From Micromonospora sp. MW-13 (GTDB lineage Bacteria > Actinomycetota > Actinomycetes > Mycobacteriales > Micromonosporaceae), in the NCBI RefSeq assembly GCF_003434305.1, contig NZ_QKKX01000005.1, positions 62,001-126,000 of the forward strand: a DNA stretch of 64,000 nucleotides, in the 5' to 3' direction. Below the pieces are notes generated by a model that was given only the letters and a program-made list of their open reading frames with translations, did no database searches and had not been told where the DNA came from. A program made the translations under genes and the position numbers. Of this stretch, positions 48,894-57,542 are shown one piece after another (position 1 is the first letter of the stretch; every line of letters begins with the position of its first letter).

Positions 48894-50378
48894 TCAGTCT
48901 TCCCAGTCGAGGGTGCGCTGGACGGCCTTGCGCCACTGGCGCAGCTCCCGCTCGCGGTGCTCGGCGTCCATCGTGGAGGTCCACTGGGCGTCGGAGCTCC
49001 ACTGGGCGCGCAGGATGGCCAGGTCCGGCCAGAAGCCGACGGCGAGCCCGGCCGCGTACGCGGCGCCGAGGCAGGTGGTCTCGGTGATCCGGGAGCGGAC
49101 CACTGGCACGTCCAGCACGTCGGCGAGGAACTGCATCAGCAGGCCGTTGGCCGTCATCCCGCCGTCCACCCGCAGCCGGCGCAGCGCCACGTCCGAGTCG
49201 GCGTTCATCGCGTCGACCACCTCGCGGGTCTGCCAGGCGGACGCCTCCAGCGCGGCCCGGGCCAGGTGCCCCTTGGTGACGTAACCGGTCAGCCCGGCGA
49301 CCACCCCGCGCGCGTCGCTGCGCCAGTGCGGGGCGAACAGCCCGGAGAACGCCGGTACCACGTAGCAGCCGCCGTTGTCGTCGACCGTGCGGGCCAGGTC
49401 CTCCACCTCCGCGGCGGTGGAGATCAGGCCGAGGTTGTCCCGCAGCCACTGCACCAGCGAGCCGGTGACCGCGATCGCCCCCTCCAGGGCGTACGCGGCC
49501 GGCTGGCCGTGGATGCGGTAGGCGACCGTGGTCAGCAGGCCGTGCGTCGAGGTGACCGCGCTCGCGCCGGTGTTCAGCAGCAGGAAGCTGCCGGTGCCGT
49601 ACGTGCACTTCGCCTCGCCCGGCTGGAAGCAGGTCTGCCCGAACAGGGCGGCCTGCTGGTCGCCGAGGGCGCTGGCCACCGGCACCCCGGCGAGCAGCCC
49701 GTCGGCGGTGCCGTACACCTCGGCCGACGAGCGGATCTCCGGCAGCATCGCGGCCGGCACACCGAGCGCGTCGAGCAACTCCGGGTCCCAGTCGAGGGTC
49801 TCCAGGTCCATCAGCATGGTCCGGCTCGCGTTGGTCACGTCGGTGACGTGCCGGCCGGTCAGCTTCCAGATCAGCCAGCTCTCCATCGTGCCGAACAGCA
49901 CCTCGCCCCGCTCGGCGCGCTCGCGCAGCCCGTCGACGTGGTCGAGCAGCCAGCGCAGCTTCGGCCCGGCGAAGTAGGTGGCCAGGGTGAGCCCCGTGCG
50001 GGCGCGCAGCCGCTGCTCGCCGTACGCCTCGGCCAGCGCGCGTAGCTGCGGACCGGTGCGGGTGTCCTGCCAGACGACGGCGTTCGCGACCGGGCGGCCG
50101 GTGGCCCGGTCCCAGACCACGGTGGTCTCCCGCTGGTTGGTGATGCCGACCGCGGCCAGCCCCTCCGGGCCGGTGCCGGCGGCGTCCAGCGCCTCCCGCA
50201 CCACGAGCTGGACGTTGTCCCAGATCTCCTCGGCGTCGTGCTCGACCCAGCCGGGCCGGGGGAAGATCTGCCGGTGCTCGCGCTGGGCCACGGCGACGAT
50301 CTCCCCGGCCCGGTCGAACACGATGCACCGCGACGAGGTGGTGCCCTGGTCGATGGCGGCGACGTACGCTCCGGTCAC
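48894..50378 (-). CDS. glpK: Glycerol kinase
   Basis: A 494-residue FGGY kinase that phosphorylates glycerol to glycerol 3-phosphate. Motifs: ATP-binding [32 protein letters not shown], glycerol-binding WQDTRT, and the FGGY signature region [20 protein letters not shown]. Length is standard. Start GTG 50376-50378 is set by TACGGT 6 bases before it. No glpF or glpD is adjacent; it is divergent from a PRPP-synthetase-like gene, 63 bp apart. Confidence 0.95.
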   Translation of the reverse strand: MTGAYVAAIDQGTTSSRCIVFDRAGEIVAVAQREHRQIFPRPGWVEHDAEEIWDNVQLVVREALDAAGTGPEGLAAVGITNQRETTVVWDRATGRPVANAVVWQDTRTGPQLRALAEAYGEQRLRARTGLTLATYFAGPKLRWLLDHVDGLRERAERGEVLFGTMESWLIWKLTGRHVTDVTNASRTMLMDLETLDWDPELLDALGVPAAMLPEIRSSAEVYGTADGLLAGVPVASALGDQQAALFGQTCFQPGEAKCTYGTGSFLLLNTGASAVTSTHGLLTTVAYRIHGQPAAYALEGAIAVTGSLVQWLRDNLGLISTAAEVEDLARTVDDNGGCYVVPAFSGLFAPHWRSDARGVVAGLTGYVTKGHLARAALEASAWQTREVVDAMNADSDVALRRLRVDGGMTANGLLMQFLADVLDVPVVRSRITETTCLGAAYAAGLAVGFWPDLAILRAQWSSDAQWTSTMDAEHRERELRQWRKAVQRTLDWED

Positions 50379-50390
50379 GGCAGCACCGTA
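50379..50390 (-). promoter_or_regulatory. Leaderless promoter -10, TACGGT (glpK)
   Basis: Minus strand: TACGGT (50390 down to 50385), 6 bases, GTG 50378. Confidence 0.6.
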
Positions 50391-50427
50391 CCCGGCCGGC
50401 CGCGCGTCCGCCGGCCACCGCCGGCCG

Positions 50428-50441
50428 TACGATCGGTCAAC
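50428..50441 (+). promoter_or_regulatory. Leaderless promoter -10, TACGAT
   Basis: TACGAT at 50428-50433, 8 bases, GTG 50442; no ribosome-binding site. Confidence 0.5.
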
Positions 50442-51380
50442 GTGCGCGACATCGCCGTTTTCAGTGGAACCGCCCATCCCGACCTCGCCGCCGAGATCTG
50501 TGCCCACCTCGGGGTGCCGCTGCACCCCGTGCGGGTGTCCCGGTTCGCCAACGACTGCCTGGAGGTGCAGTTGCAGGCGAACTGCCGGGAGCGGGACGTC
50601 TTCCTGATCCAGCCGCTGGTGCCGCCGACCCAGGAGCACCTGGTCGAGCTGCTACTCATGATCGACGCGGCCCGGGGCGCGTCGGCCGGCCGGATCACGG
50701 TGGTGCTGCCGCACTACGCGTACGCCCGGTCGGACAAGAAGGACGCGCCGCGCATCTCGATCGGCGGCCGGCTGGTCGCCGACCTGCTGACCTCGGCCGG
50801 CGCGGACCGGGTGCTGGCGCTGACCCTGCACTCGCCGCAGGTGCACGGGTTCTTCAGCGTCCCGGTGGACCATCTGCACGCGCTGCGGGAGCTGGCCGGC
50901 CACTTCCGGCGGTACGACCTGAGCAACGCCGTGGTGGTCTCGCCCGACCTGGGCAACGCCAAGGAGGCCGCCGCCTTCGCCCGGATGCTCGGCACCCCGG
51001 TCGCGGCCGGCGCGAAGCAGCGGTTCAGCGATGACCTGGTCAAGATCAGTACGGTGATCGGTGAGGTGGCCGACCGGGACGTGATCGTGCTCGACGACGA
51101 GATCGCCAAGGGCAGCACGGTGATCGAGCTGATGGCCCACCTGCGCGAGCTGAAGGTCCGCTCGATCCGGCTGGCCTGCACCCACGGCTTGTTCTCCAGC
51201 GGGGCGCTGGAGCGGCTCTGCGAGCAGGACGGGGTGTTGGAGATCGTCTGCACCAACACGGTGCCGATCCCGGCGGAGAAGCGGGTGCCGAAGCTGGAGG
51301 TGCTCTCCGTCGCGCCGGCGCTGGCCGAGGCGATGCGCCGGATCCACAACGGGGAGTCGGTCAGCGCCCTGTTCGGCTGA
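50442..51380 (+). CDS. Ribose-phosphate pyrophosphokinase-like protein
   Basis: A 312-residue PRPP-synthetase homologue: [18 protein letters not shown], the flexible loop [18 protein letters not shown], ribose-phosphate region [16 protein letters not shown], and the PRPP loop [17 protein letters not shown]. The loop reads DDEIAKGST rather than the canonical DDxIDTGGT, and the ATP loop lacks the usual RKxRxRxPI, so it belongs to a divergent subgroup that probably coexists with a housekeeping Prs. It would make PRPP from ribose 5-phosphate and ATP or, less likely, act on another sugar phosphate. Confidence 0.85.
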   Translation: MRDIAVFSGTAHPDLAAEICAHLGVPLHPVRVSRFANDCLEVQLQANCRERDVFLIQPLVPPTQEHLVELLLMIDAARGASAGRITVVLPHYAYARSDKKDAPRISIGGRLVADLLTSAGADRVLALTLHSPQVHGFFSVPVDHLHALRELAGHFRRYDLSNAVVVSPDLGNAKEAAAFARMLGTPVAAGAKQRFSDDLVKISTVIGEVADRDVIVLDDEIAKGSTVIELMAHLRELKVRSIRLACTHGLFSSGALERLCEQDGVLEIVCTNTVPIPAEKRVPKLEVLSVAPALAEAMRRIHNGESVSALFG

Positions 51381-51425
51381 GCCCGGCCGGCGGCGCCCCC
51401 GGCCGGGCCGGGACCGCGACGGCGA

Positions 51426-51881
51426 TCATTCCACGGCGCGCTCGCGGACGCCGATGGCGGCGGTGATCCGGACCGTGGTGCCGGCCGCGCCGGTCTCCAC
51501 CTCCATGGCGTCGCTCAGCTCGCGGGCCAGCCAGAGGCCCCAGCCGCCGGCGGTGTCGGGGGCGGGGCGGTCGCGGTCGTCGAGCCGCCGGGCACTGATC
51601 CCCCGGCCGTTGTCGGCGACCTCGCAGACCAGCCGCCCGGGTTGCTGCCACAGCCGCAGCCAGCCCCGCCCGCCGCCGTGCCGGACCGCGTTGGTGATCA
51701 GCTCGTTGATCGCCAGCACGAAGTCGTCGAGGCGCTGCCCGTCCAGGCCCGACGCGTGCGCGCAGGAGGCGACCGAGTGGCGCAACTCGGTCACCTGTGC
51801 CTGGTCGAAGGCCTCGGCGATCAGGAGGGAAGTGTCGATGGGCACAACCGTACGCGGTGCGGGCAGTTCTGCGTTCGTCAT
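51426..51881 (-). CDS. HATPase anti-sigma-factor-like protein
   Basis: A 151-residue single-domain GHKL ATPase of the RsbW/SpoIIAB type. N box FVLAINELITNAVRHGGG, G1 CEVADNGRGISA, G2 GGWGLWLARELSD. Such proteins act as serine kinases or anti-sigma factors in Streptomyces-like lineages. Start ATG 51879-51881. Divergent from the two-component kinase gene. No sigma factor or anti-anti-sigma gene is adjacent, but a STAS-HATPase protein lies at 55.5 kb. Confidence 0.85.
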   Translation of the reverse strand: MTNAELPAPRTVVPIDTSLLIAEAFDQAQVTELRHSVASCAHASGLDGQRLDDFVLAINELITNAVRHGGGRGWLRLWQQPGRLVCEVADNGRGISARRLDDRDRPAPDTAGGWGLWLARELSDAMEVETGAAGTTVRITAAIGVRERAVE

Positions 51882-51992
51882 GGCCCCGTCCGGGGTGGGT
51901 CGTGGACCGGATTTGCGGCTTTTCCACCGTACGCCAGGATTGGGGGTCGCGCATCCGGCACCCCTGCCGGCCCCGTACCGGGCTGTGGCATC

Positions 51993-53129
51993 GTGACGGA
52001 CGTGCCGTCGCCGCCCGGTGGATTCGAGGTCCCGCTCTGGCGGGCCGTCGCGGTGTTCCGGTTCGCCGCCCTGGCGTACGTCGGCCTGCTGGTCCTGCGC
52101 GACGCCGACCGGTACGCCCACCCGGTGCTGGCCGGGGTGGTCCTGCTCGCGATGCTCGGCTGGACGGTGACCACCGCGTTCGGCTACGCCCGTCCGGCCT
52201 GGCGGGGCTGGCCGCTGCTGGTGGCCGACCTCGCGGTCGTGCTCGGGGTCCTGCTGGTCAGTCCGTGGGTGGAGGGGCGGGCGGCGCTCTCCACCGGCGC
52301 CCCCAGCCTCGCGGTGGTCTGGCTGGCCGGGCCGGTGCTCGCCTGGGCGGTCTCCGGCGGCCGGCGTCGGGGCACGGTGGCCGCGCTGCTGGTCGGCGGG
52401 GTCGACCTGGCGACCCGGGACCGGATCGGCCAGTCCACCCTCACCGGGGCGATCCTGCTGCTGCTGGCCGGCGCGGTGGTCGGGCACGTCGCCCGGCTCG
52501 CGGTGACCGCCGAGCAACGGCTGCACCGGGCGGTCGAGCTGGAGGCGGCGACCCGGGAACGGGAACGGCTCGCCCGGGACATCCACGACTCGGTGCTCCA
52601 GGTCCTGGCGTTGGTGCAGCGGCGCGGCGCGCACCTCGACGGGGAGGCCGGCGAGCTGGCCCGGCTGGCCGGGGAGCAGGAGGCCGCCCTGCGCGCCCTC
52701 ATCGGGCGGGCGGGCGCCGTCGCGCCGGCCGGGGACGGAAACCCCCGCGACCTGCGGGCCATGCTCGACCGGTATGCCTCGGCGGCGGTCGCGGTCTCCG
52801 CGCCGGCCACCCCGGTTCCGCTGCCCAGGTGGGTGGCCGCCGAGCTGGCGGCCGCCGTGGGCGCGGCCCTGGACAACGTGACCCGGCACGCCGGCGGTCG
52901 GGCCTGGGTGCTGATCGAGGACGAGGGGGAGACGGTGACCGTCTCGGTACGCGACGAGGGGCCGGGGATCCCGGCGGGGCGGCTGGCCGAGGCCGCGGCG
53001 CAGGGGCGGCTGGGAGTGGCGCAGTCCATCCGGGGCCGGGTCGCCGACCTGGGCGGCGAGGTGCGGATCGTCTCCACCACCGGCGCGGGGACCGAGATCG
53101 AGCTGAGCGTGCCGAGGAGTGGGCGATGA
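51993..53129 (+). CDS. NarL-type sensor histidine kinase
   Basis: A 378-residue sensor: five or six transmembrane helices in residues 15-160, then the HisKA_3 dimerisation box RERERLARDIHDSVLQVLALV with the phosphorylated His in DIHDS, and a HATPase domain with ALDNVTRHAG and VRDEGPGIPAGRL. The sensed signal is unknown; no extracytoplasmic domain of note, so it likely senses a membrane or lipid state. GTG 51993 is the most upstream credible start. Overlaps the response-regulator start by 4 bp (ATGA). Confidence 0.88.
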   Translation: MTDVPSPPGGFEVPLWRAVAVFRFAALAYVGLLVLRDADRYAHPVLAGVVLLAMLGWTVTTAFGYARPAWRGWPLLVADLAVVLGVLLVSPWVEGRAALSTGAPSLAVVWLAGPVLAWAVSGGRRRGTVAALLVGGVDLATRDRIGQSTLTGAILLLLAGAVVGHVARLAVTAEQRLHRAVELEAATRERERLARDIHDSVLQVLALVQRRGAHLDGEAGELARLAGEQEAALRALIGRAGAVAPAGDGNPRDLRAMLDRYASAAVAVSAPATPVPLPRWVAAELAAAVGAALDNVTRHAGGRAWVLIEDEGETVTVSVRDEGPGIPAGRLAEAAAQGRLGVAQSIRGRVADLGGEVRIVSTTGAGTEIELSVPRSGR

Positions 53130-53779
53130 GCACCGGCGTCCGGGTGATGGTGGTCGACGACCACCCGATGTGGCGTGAGGGGGTGGCCCGCGACCTCACC
53201 GAGGCCGGGCACCTGGTGGTCGCGACCAGCGGGGAGGGGCGGCAGGCCGTCCGGGTGGCCGCCGCGGCCCGCCCCGACGTGGTCGTGCTCGACCTGCAAC
53301 TGCCGGACGTCTCCGGGGTCGAGGTGATCCGCGGCTTGCGCGCCGCGCTGCCCGAGGTGCGGGTGCTGATGCTGTCGGCCAGCGGCGAGCCGCAGAGCGT
53401 GCTGGACGCGGTGAAGGCCGGCGCCACCGGCTACCTGGTCAAGTCGGCCGCCCCGGCCGAGTTCCTGGACGCGGTGCGCCGCACGGCGGCCGGCGAACCG
53501 GTCTTCACGCCGAGCCTGGCGGGGCTGGTGCTGGGGGAGTACCGGCGGCTGGCGGCCGGCCCGGCGACCCGGGACGACACGGCGCCCCGGCTCACCGACC
53601 GGGAGACCGAGGTGCTGCGCCTGGTCGCCAAGGGGATGTCGTACAAGCAGATCGCCGAGCGGCTGGGGCTCTCCCACCGGACGGTGCAGAACCACGTGCA
53701 GAACACGCTCGGCAAGCTCCAACTCCACAACCGGGTCGAGCTGACCCGGTACGCCATAGAGCGGGGGCTGGACGACTGA
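53126..53779 (+). CDS. LuxR/NarL-family response regulator
   Basis: A 217-residue regulator. Receiver: acidic pair in VMVVDDHPMW, phospho-acceptor Asp in VVVLDLQLPD, conserved Lys in GYLVKSAAPAEF. DNA-binding: LTDRETEVLRLVAKGMSYKQIAERLGLSHRTVQNHVQNTLGKL. It forms a two-component system with the overlapping kinase gene. Targets unknown. Confidence 0.93.
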   Translation: MSTGVRVMVVDDHPMWREGVARDLTEAGHLVVATSGEGRQAVRVAAAARPDVVVLDLQLPDVSGVEVIRGLRAALPEVRVLMLSASGEPQSVLDAVKAGATGYLVKSAAPAEFLDAVRRTAAGEPVFTPSLAGLVLGEYRRLAAGPATRDDTAPRLTDRETEVLRLVAKGMSYKQIAERLGLSHRTVQNHVQNTLGKLQLHNRVELTRYAIERGLDD

Positions 53780-53833
53780 CGTCCTGAGCGCCGGCACCGG
53801 ATAGACCGGGGGTTCGTCGTGCTAGCCGCGGCG

Positions 53834-54403
53834 CTACTGGCAGCTGCCGTCGGATGCCGGGACAGGGTCGGCCGCCCTGGTCCGAGAGCCAGGCAGGCGG
53901 TACCGCACCAAGGCCCGGGCGACGCCGTCGCCGAAGTCCCGCTCCCGGTGCGCGGACGTCAGCTCCCAGCCGGACTTCTCGTAGAACCGCCGGGCCCGGC
54001 GCGCTGCGGCTAGCGTCCACAGCGTCGCCTCGCGGAGGCTGGCCTGCCGCAGCTCGTCGTGCATCCGGCTGATCAGGGCGGTGGCCACCCCCGTCCCCCA
54101 GCATGACGGCTCGACGTAGAGCGCGAAGAGTTCCCAGGCGCCGGAGTCATCGTCGACGGGCCCGAACCGGGCGAGTCCCCGCACCGTGCCGTCGATCTCG
54201 GCCACCAGCACGCGGCTCTGCTGTATCCGCCGCTGCGCGAAGAGCCGGCCCCAGCCGGCCCGGCGCTGCTCAACTGCGGTGACGAGAAATCCGGGCTCGA
54301 AGACATCGGCGTAGCCGACCCGCCACGCCTCACCCTGCACCCGGCCCATGGCGTCGGCATCCGTTGGCACGGCATCACGAACGACGATCGTCTGCTCCGC
54401 CAT
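53834..54403 (-). CDS. GNAT-family N-acetyltransferase
   Basis: A 189-residue GNAT fold: IVVRDAVPTDADAMGRVQ at the N-terminus, acetyl-CoA-binding region LYVEPSCWGTGVATALISRM, and the C-terminal ARRFYEKSGWELTSA that completes the fold. Start ATG 54401-54403; no clear ribosome-binding site. Codons use more A/T in third positions than the neighbours, which may mean later acquisition. Acceptor unknown. Confidence 0.85.
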   Translation of the reverse strand: MAEQTIVVRDAVPTDADAMGRVQGEAWRVGYADVFEPGFLVTAVEQRRAGWGRLFAQRRIQQSRVLVAEIDGTVRGLARFGPVDDDSGAWELFALYVEPSCWGTGVATALISRMHDELRQASLREATLWTLAAARRARRFYEKSGWELTSAHRERDFGDGVARALVRYRLPGSRTRAADPVPASDGSCQ

Positions 54404-54423
54404 ATGTCGGCACACCCCCGTGG

Positions 54424-54711
54424 CACATGCGGGCATCGGTGGCGAGGTCGCTCGGCAGGATCCTTCCCAACACCCGGCTCCACCGTCGAGCGTACTCGGG
54501 AGGCGCCCTGGCACGGTCCCAGGTCTTCTGCAAGCATCTCGACGCCGAGTCGGCCCGGGCAGCGATGCTGAACCAGCGGGTTCTTCACGGAACGCCGGCC
54601 AGGCACCGGAGCGTCGCCGCCGAACTCCGGTCGCTGGCCGGCGGCGAGCCCGTTCCGGTCCAGCAGGTGCGCGACTGGTTGATCGCCGCAGGAGTGCCAG
54701 CGGGGCGGTGA
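54424..54711 (+). CDS. Doubtful small ORF or gene remnant
   Basis: An open frame to TGA 54709-54711 whose last 50 residues (LNQRVLHGTPARHRSVAAE, VQQVRDWLIAAGVPAGR) have a protein-like composition with a helical end, while the N-terminal part is Arg-rich and antisense-like. No ribosome-binding site and no family match. It may be the C-terminal relic of a lost gene. Confidence 0.25.
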   Translation, partial: HMRASVARSLGRILPNTRLHRRAYSGGALARSQVFCKHLDAESARAAMLNQRVLHGTPARHRSVAAELRSLAGGEPVPVQQVRDWLIAAGVPAGR

Positions 54712-54746
54712 CCCCGCTCCTGCGGGTTCTGCCGCTTCTGGTCCGC

Positions 54747-55319
54747 TCAGTGCGACTCGGGCGGGCGGGTCTCGTGGATCGCCAGCTCCTCGGCGCTCGC
54801 CCCGCCCCCGGCCGACCCGGCGTCGTACGCGACGTTGTCGGTCTCCAGGTCGCTGTGCGCCCCCTCGTCCGGTTCCACCAGCCGCCCGACTTCGGCGTCG
54901 GCGACGCTGCCGAGCTGGCCGTGGTCGTACAGGGAGACCGGGGAGTGCGGGTCGGAGGTCGGACCCGGGTCGATCACGTCGGCGTCGAGTTGCGCCTGGG
55001 CCGCCTGCTCCTCGCTGTCGGCCTCGGCGGCGATGTCCGGGTCGACCGGGCCGGCCAGCGGGTCGTCGGCGGGGCGCTCGTAGCTCTCCCGATGGAGCTT
55101 GTAGTCCAGCGACTCGCCGTCGAGCTGCTCCTCGGCGGTGGTGCCGTACCGGTCCACCGCCACCGGCGTGCGGTCCCCGGGTAGCTGGGCCGGCTCCGGG
55201 CCGTCCGCCTCACGACCGGTCTCGACGTCGTCGTTGGCCGTCGAGTCGTCGTCGGCGGTGTCGGGCAGGCCCTCGGCCTCGGGATCGGAAACGGGGGTCG
55301 GGTACTCGTCGTCACGCAT
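54747..55319 (-). CDS. DUF5709 acidic protein
   Basis: A 190-residue, very acidic, probably largely disordered protein. Blocks EGLPDTADDDSTANDDVETG, EEQLDGESLDYKLHRESYE and VSLYDHGQLGSVADAEVG match DUF5709 of actinobacteria (function unknown). ATG 55319. Monocistronic. Confidence 0.8.
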   Translation of the reverse strand: MRDDEYPTPVSDPEAEGLPDTADDDSTANDDVETGREADGPEPAQLPGDRTPVAVDRYGTTAEEQLDGESLDYKLHRESYERPADDPLAGPVDPDIAAEADSEEQAAQAQLDADVIDPGPTSDPHSPVSLYDHGQLGSVADAEVGRLVEPDEGAHSDLETDNVAYDAGSAGGGASAEELAIHETRPPESH

Positions 55320-55407
55320 GGCTGATCACTACCCGCTGCCCACCGCCCGTAACCGACCCCCGCACTCGTCTCCCACCTGTCTCCCCACCCGACCCACCTC
55401 CGCCCTC

Positions 55408-55482
55408 GTCGATCATGGAGTCGTGGTGCCCGGCGAAAGCCGTGAAGCGGCATGAAACGGCCACCACAAGTCCATGATCGAC
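55408..55482 (-). terminator. Long imperfect hairpin downstream of STAS-HATPase gene
   Basis: 12-bp perfect arms GTCGATCATGGA (55408-55419) and TCCATGATCGAC (55471-55482), extended inward by GTGGTG/CACCAC with mismatches. Located 60-130 bp past the STAS gene stop. Confidence 0.5.
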
Positions 55483-55483
55483 G

Positions 55484-55570
55484 GGGCGGGGCGGGGTGGC
55501 ACGGGGCGGGGTGGGGTGGCACGGGGTGGGGCGGCACTGGGTCAGTGGGGGAGGGGGGTGGGGGGCAGGA
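55484..55570. repeat. G-rich tandem repeats
   Basis: GGGGCGGGGTGGCAC-type units repeat through this stretch on the plus strand, ending in GGGGGAGGGGGGTGGGG that runs into the 3' end of the STAS-HATPase gene. Possible G-quadruplex. Confidence 0.55.
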
Positions 55571-56264
55571 CGGCCCAGACGAGCTTGCCGTCGGGTAGGA
55601 GGGTGCTGCCCCAGCGCTGGGCCACGGTGTCGATCAGCAGCAGGCCCCGGCCGCCCGCCGTGTCCACCGGGGCGAATCCGCGGTACGCCGGCTGCCGCCG
55701 GGAGTGGTCGCGTACGCCGATGTGCAGCGTGCCGCCGCGGGGCGCCAGCCGGACGGTCATCCCGGTGCGGGCGTGCGCGACCACGTTGTTGACCATCTCG
55801 GTCGCCGCGATGCAACCCGCCTCGGCCAGCGCACCGATCCCCCACCGGGCGCAGCCGTCGGTGACCAGCATCCGGACCTGCCGCGCGGCGCCGACGACCG
55901 GGGCCAGCTCCATGGTGGTCGCCGCGGCCATCGGGGCCCGGGCCAGCGCCGCCGTCGCCTCGTCGAGGGTCCGGTACACCGCCAGCCCGTCGCCGGCCGC
56001 CGCCCCGGTGGGGTCGAGGACCAGCACGTCCGCCGTTGGCCAGTCGGCGACCTCGCGGCGCACCTCGGCGAAGACCCGTCGGGCGGCGGGATCGATCATC
56101 CGCAGCCGGGACAGGTCGACCACCACCGGGCCGGGCCGGTCGCAGAGCCGCAGGAGCAGCGCGTCGCGTACGGCGTCGGTGGCGGCTGAATCGAGCACGC
56201 CGGACAACCGGAACAAGCCGGACGACTCGTCCGTCTCCACCAGGCAGCGCAGGTCGGTCGGCAT
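55542..56264 (-). CDS. STAS-HATPase fusion (anti-sigma regulatory)
   Basis: A 240-residue fusion: residues about 10-100 resemble a STAS (anti-anti-sigma) domain (LFRLSGVLDSAATDAVRDAL, VVVDLSRLRMIDPAARRVF), and residues 115-235 a GHKL ATPase (IAATEMVNNVVAHARTG, GGRGLLLIDTVAQRWG). It could both bind and phosphorylate partners of a partner-switching sigma pathway. Start ATG 56262-56264; an alternative ATG at 56322-56324 overlaps the upstream SDR stop as TGATG and would add 20 residues and couple translation. Confidence 0.8.
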   Translation of the reverse strand: MPTDLRCLVETDESSGLFRLSGVLDSAATDAVRDALLLRLCDRPGPVVVDLSRLRMIDPAARRVFAEVRREVADWPTADVLVLDPTGAAAGDGLAVYRTLDEATAALARAPMAAATTMELAPVVGAARQVRMLVTDGCARWGIGALAEAGCIAATEMVNNVVAHARTGMTVRLAPRGGTLHIGVRDHSRRQPAYRGFAPVDTAGGRGLLLIDTVAQRWGSTLLPDGKLVWAVLPPTPLPH

Positions 56265-56323
56265 GACCGTCCCATTCTGCACGCCGGTGGTGTCGCCCGC
56301 ATCCGGCCGATCAGGGCGATTCA

Positions 56324-57319
56324 TCAGCGGTTCATCCGGGTCCGGCGGTGCATCGCCGCCATCGTGCCGACCGCGGTGCCGGCGGCGAGCCCGACCGCGG
56401 CGGTCATCCGGACGAGCTGTCGCCGCCGGCCGTGCCACCCGCCGTCCCGCTCGGCCGCCGCGTCGGCGACGAAGACGTTGCCGGCGCTGTCCAGCCGGCC
56501 GGCGGGCCCGAACTGGGTGCGGTGGGCGTACCAGCCGAGGGCCCGCTCGGCCAGCGCCGGGGCGAGCCGCCACTGCGCGCCGATCAGCCGGGCGGCGCCC
56601 CCGGCGTACGCCTCCCGGCGGGGCCGGCGCAGCACCCGCACGATGGTCTCGGCCACCACCTCCGGCGAGTACACCGGTGGCGGCGGCACCAGTTCCCGGC
56701 CGGTGTGGTTGGCGGCGTGCCGGAAGAACGGGGTGTCGGTGGAGGCCGGCAGCACCGTGCAGACCGAGATGTTCCCCCGACCGGTGACCCGCAGCTCCTG
56801 CCGGACCGTGTCGGCCAGCCCCCGGATCCCGTGCTTGGTGGCGTTGTACGCCGACTGGTAGGGCATCGCCACCTCGGCCAGCACGGAGACGTTGTTGACC
56901 AGCACCCCGCCGCCGGCCGCGTCGAGGTACGGCAGGGCCGCCTTCATCCCGTACGCGGCACCGAGCAGGTTCACCTCCAGCACCCGGCGGAACTCCCCGA
57001 CGGGGATCTCGTCGAAGAGTCCCACCGCGCTGACCGCCGCGTTGTTGACCCAGGCGTCGAGGTGGCCGAACTCCTCCGCCGCGCGAGCCGCGAGGCGTTC
57101 CACGGCCACCGGGTCCGTGACGTCCGTGGGTACGGCCAGCGCCCGGCCGCCCAGCTCACGGCAGTGGGACGCCACCCGCTCCAGAGCCTCCTCGCTGCGG
57201 GCCGCCAGCACCACGGCCGCGCCGCGGCGGGCCAGCGCGTACGCGGTCGCCGTGCCGATGCCGCTGGAGGCACCGGTGAGCACGATGCTCGCGTCGTCGA
57301 GGCTGCGGGAGAGAGGCAT
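56324..57319 (-). CDS. Short-chain dehydrogenase/reductase
   Basis: A 331-residue SDR. Cofactor motif VLTGASSGIGTATAYALA, NNA motif WVNNAAVSAVG, catalytic YNATKHG (YxxxK) after the Ser region VNNVSVLAEVAMPYQSA. The C-terminal 80 residues exceed the core SDR fold and end with a hydrophobic helix (AAVGLAAGTAVGTMAAM) and a basic tail, so it is probably membrane-attached. Start ATG 57317-57319 follows GAGGA. Substrate unknown. Confidence 0.88.
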   Translation of the reverse strand: MPLSRSLDDASIVLTGASSGIGTATAYALARRGAAVVLAARSEEALERVASHCRELGGRALAVPTDVTDPVAVERLAARAAEEFGHLDAWVNNAAVSAVGLFDEIPVGEFRRVLEVNLLGAAYGMKAALPYLDAAGGGVLVNNVSVLAEVAMPYQSAYNATKHGIRGLADTVRQELRVTGRGNISVCTVLPASTDTPFFRHAANHTGRELVPPPPVYSPEVVAETIVRVLRRPRREAYAGGAARLIGAQWRLAPALAERALGWYAHRTQFGPAGRLDSAGNVFVADAAAERDGGWHGRRRQLVRMTAAVGLAAGTAVGTMAAMHRRTRMNR

Positions 57320-57542
57320 TCCTCGCCCGTACCCTCGACGCGCCCGCTCATGCCGCCGGCCCAGGTCGGATAGCCGTCCCGGCCGTCACGGCGCGCCCCT
57401 TCCCGCCCCGTCTCGTCCCGCCCGGCCCGGTCCCGGCCGGTCGTACGTTTCCGACTTGCCAGGTTTCGCTGCCCGGAGTCGCGGTTAATGGGACCCTCTG
57501 ACCGGGAGGACCACCAGCTCAGCAAACGCGTGGAGGTGACCC

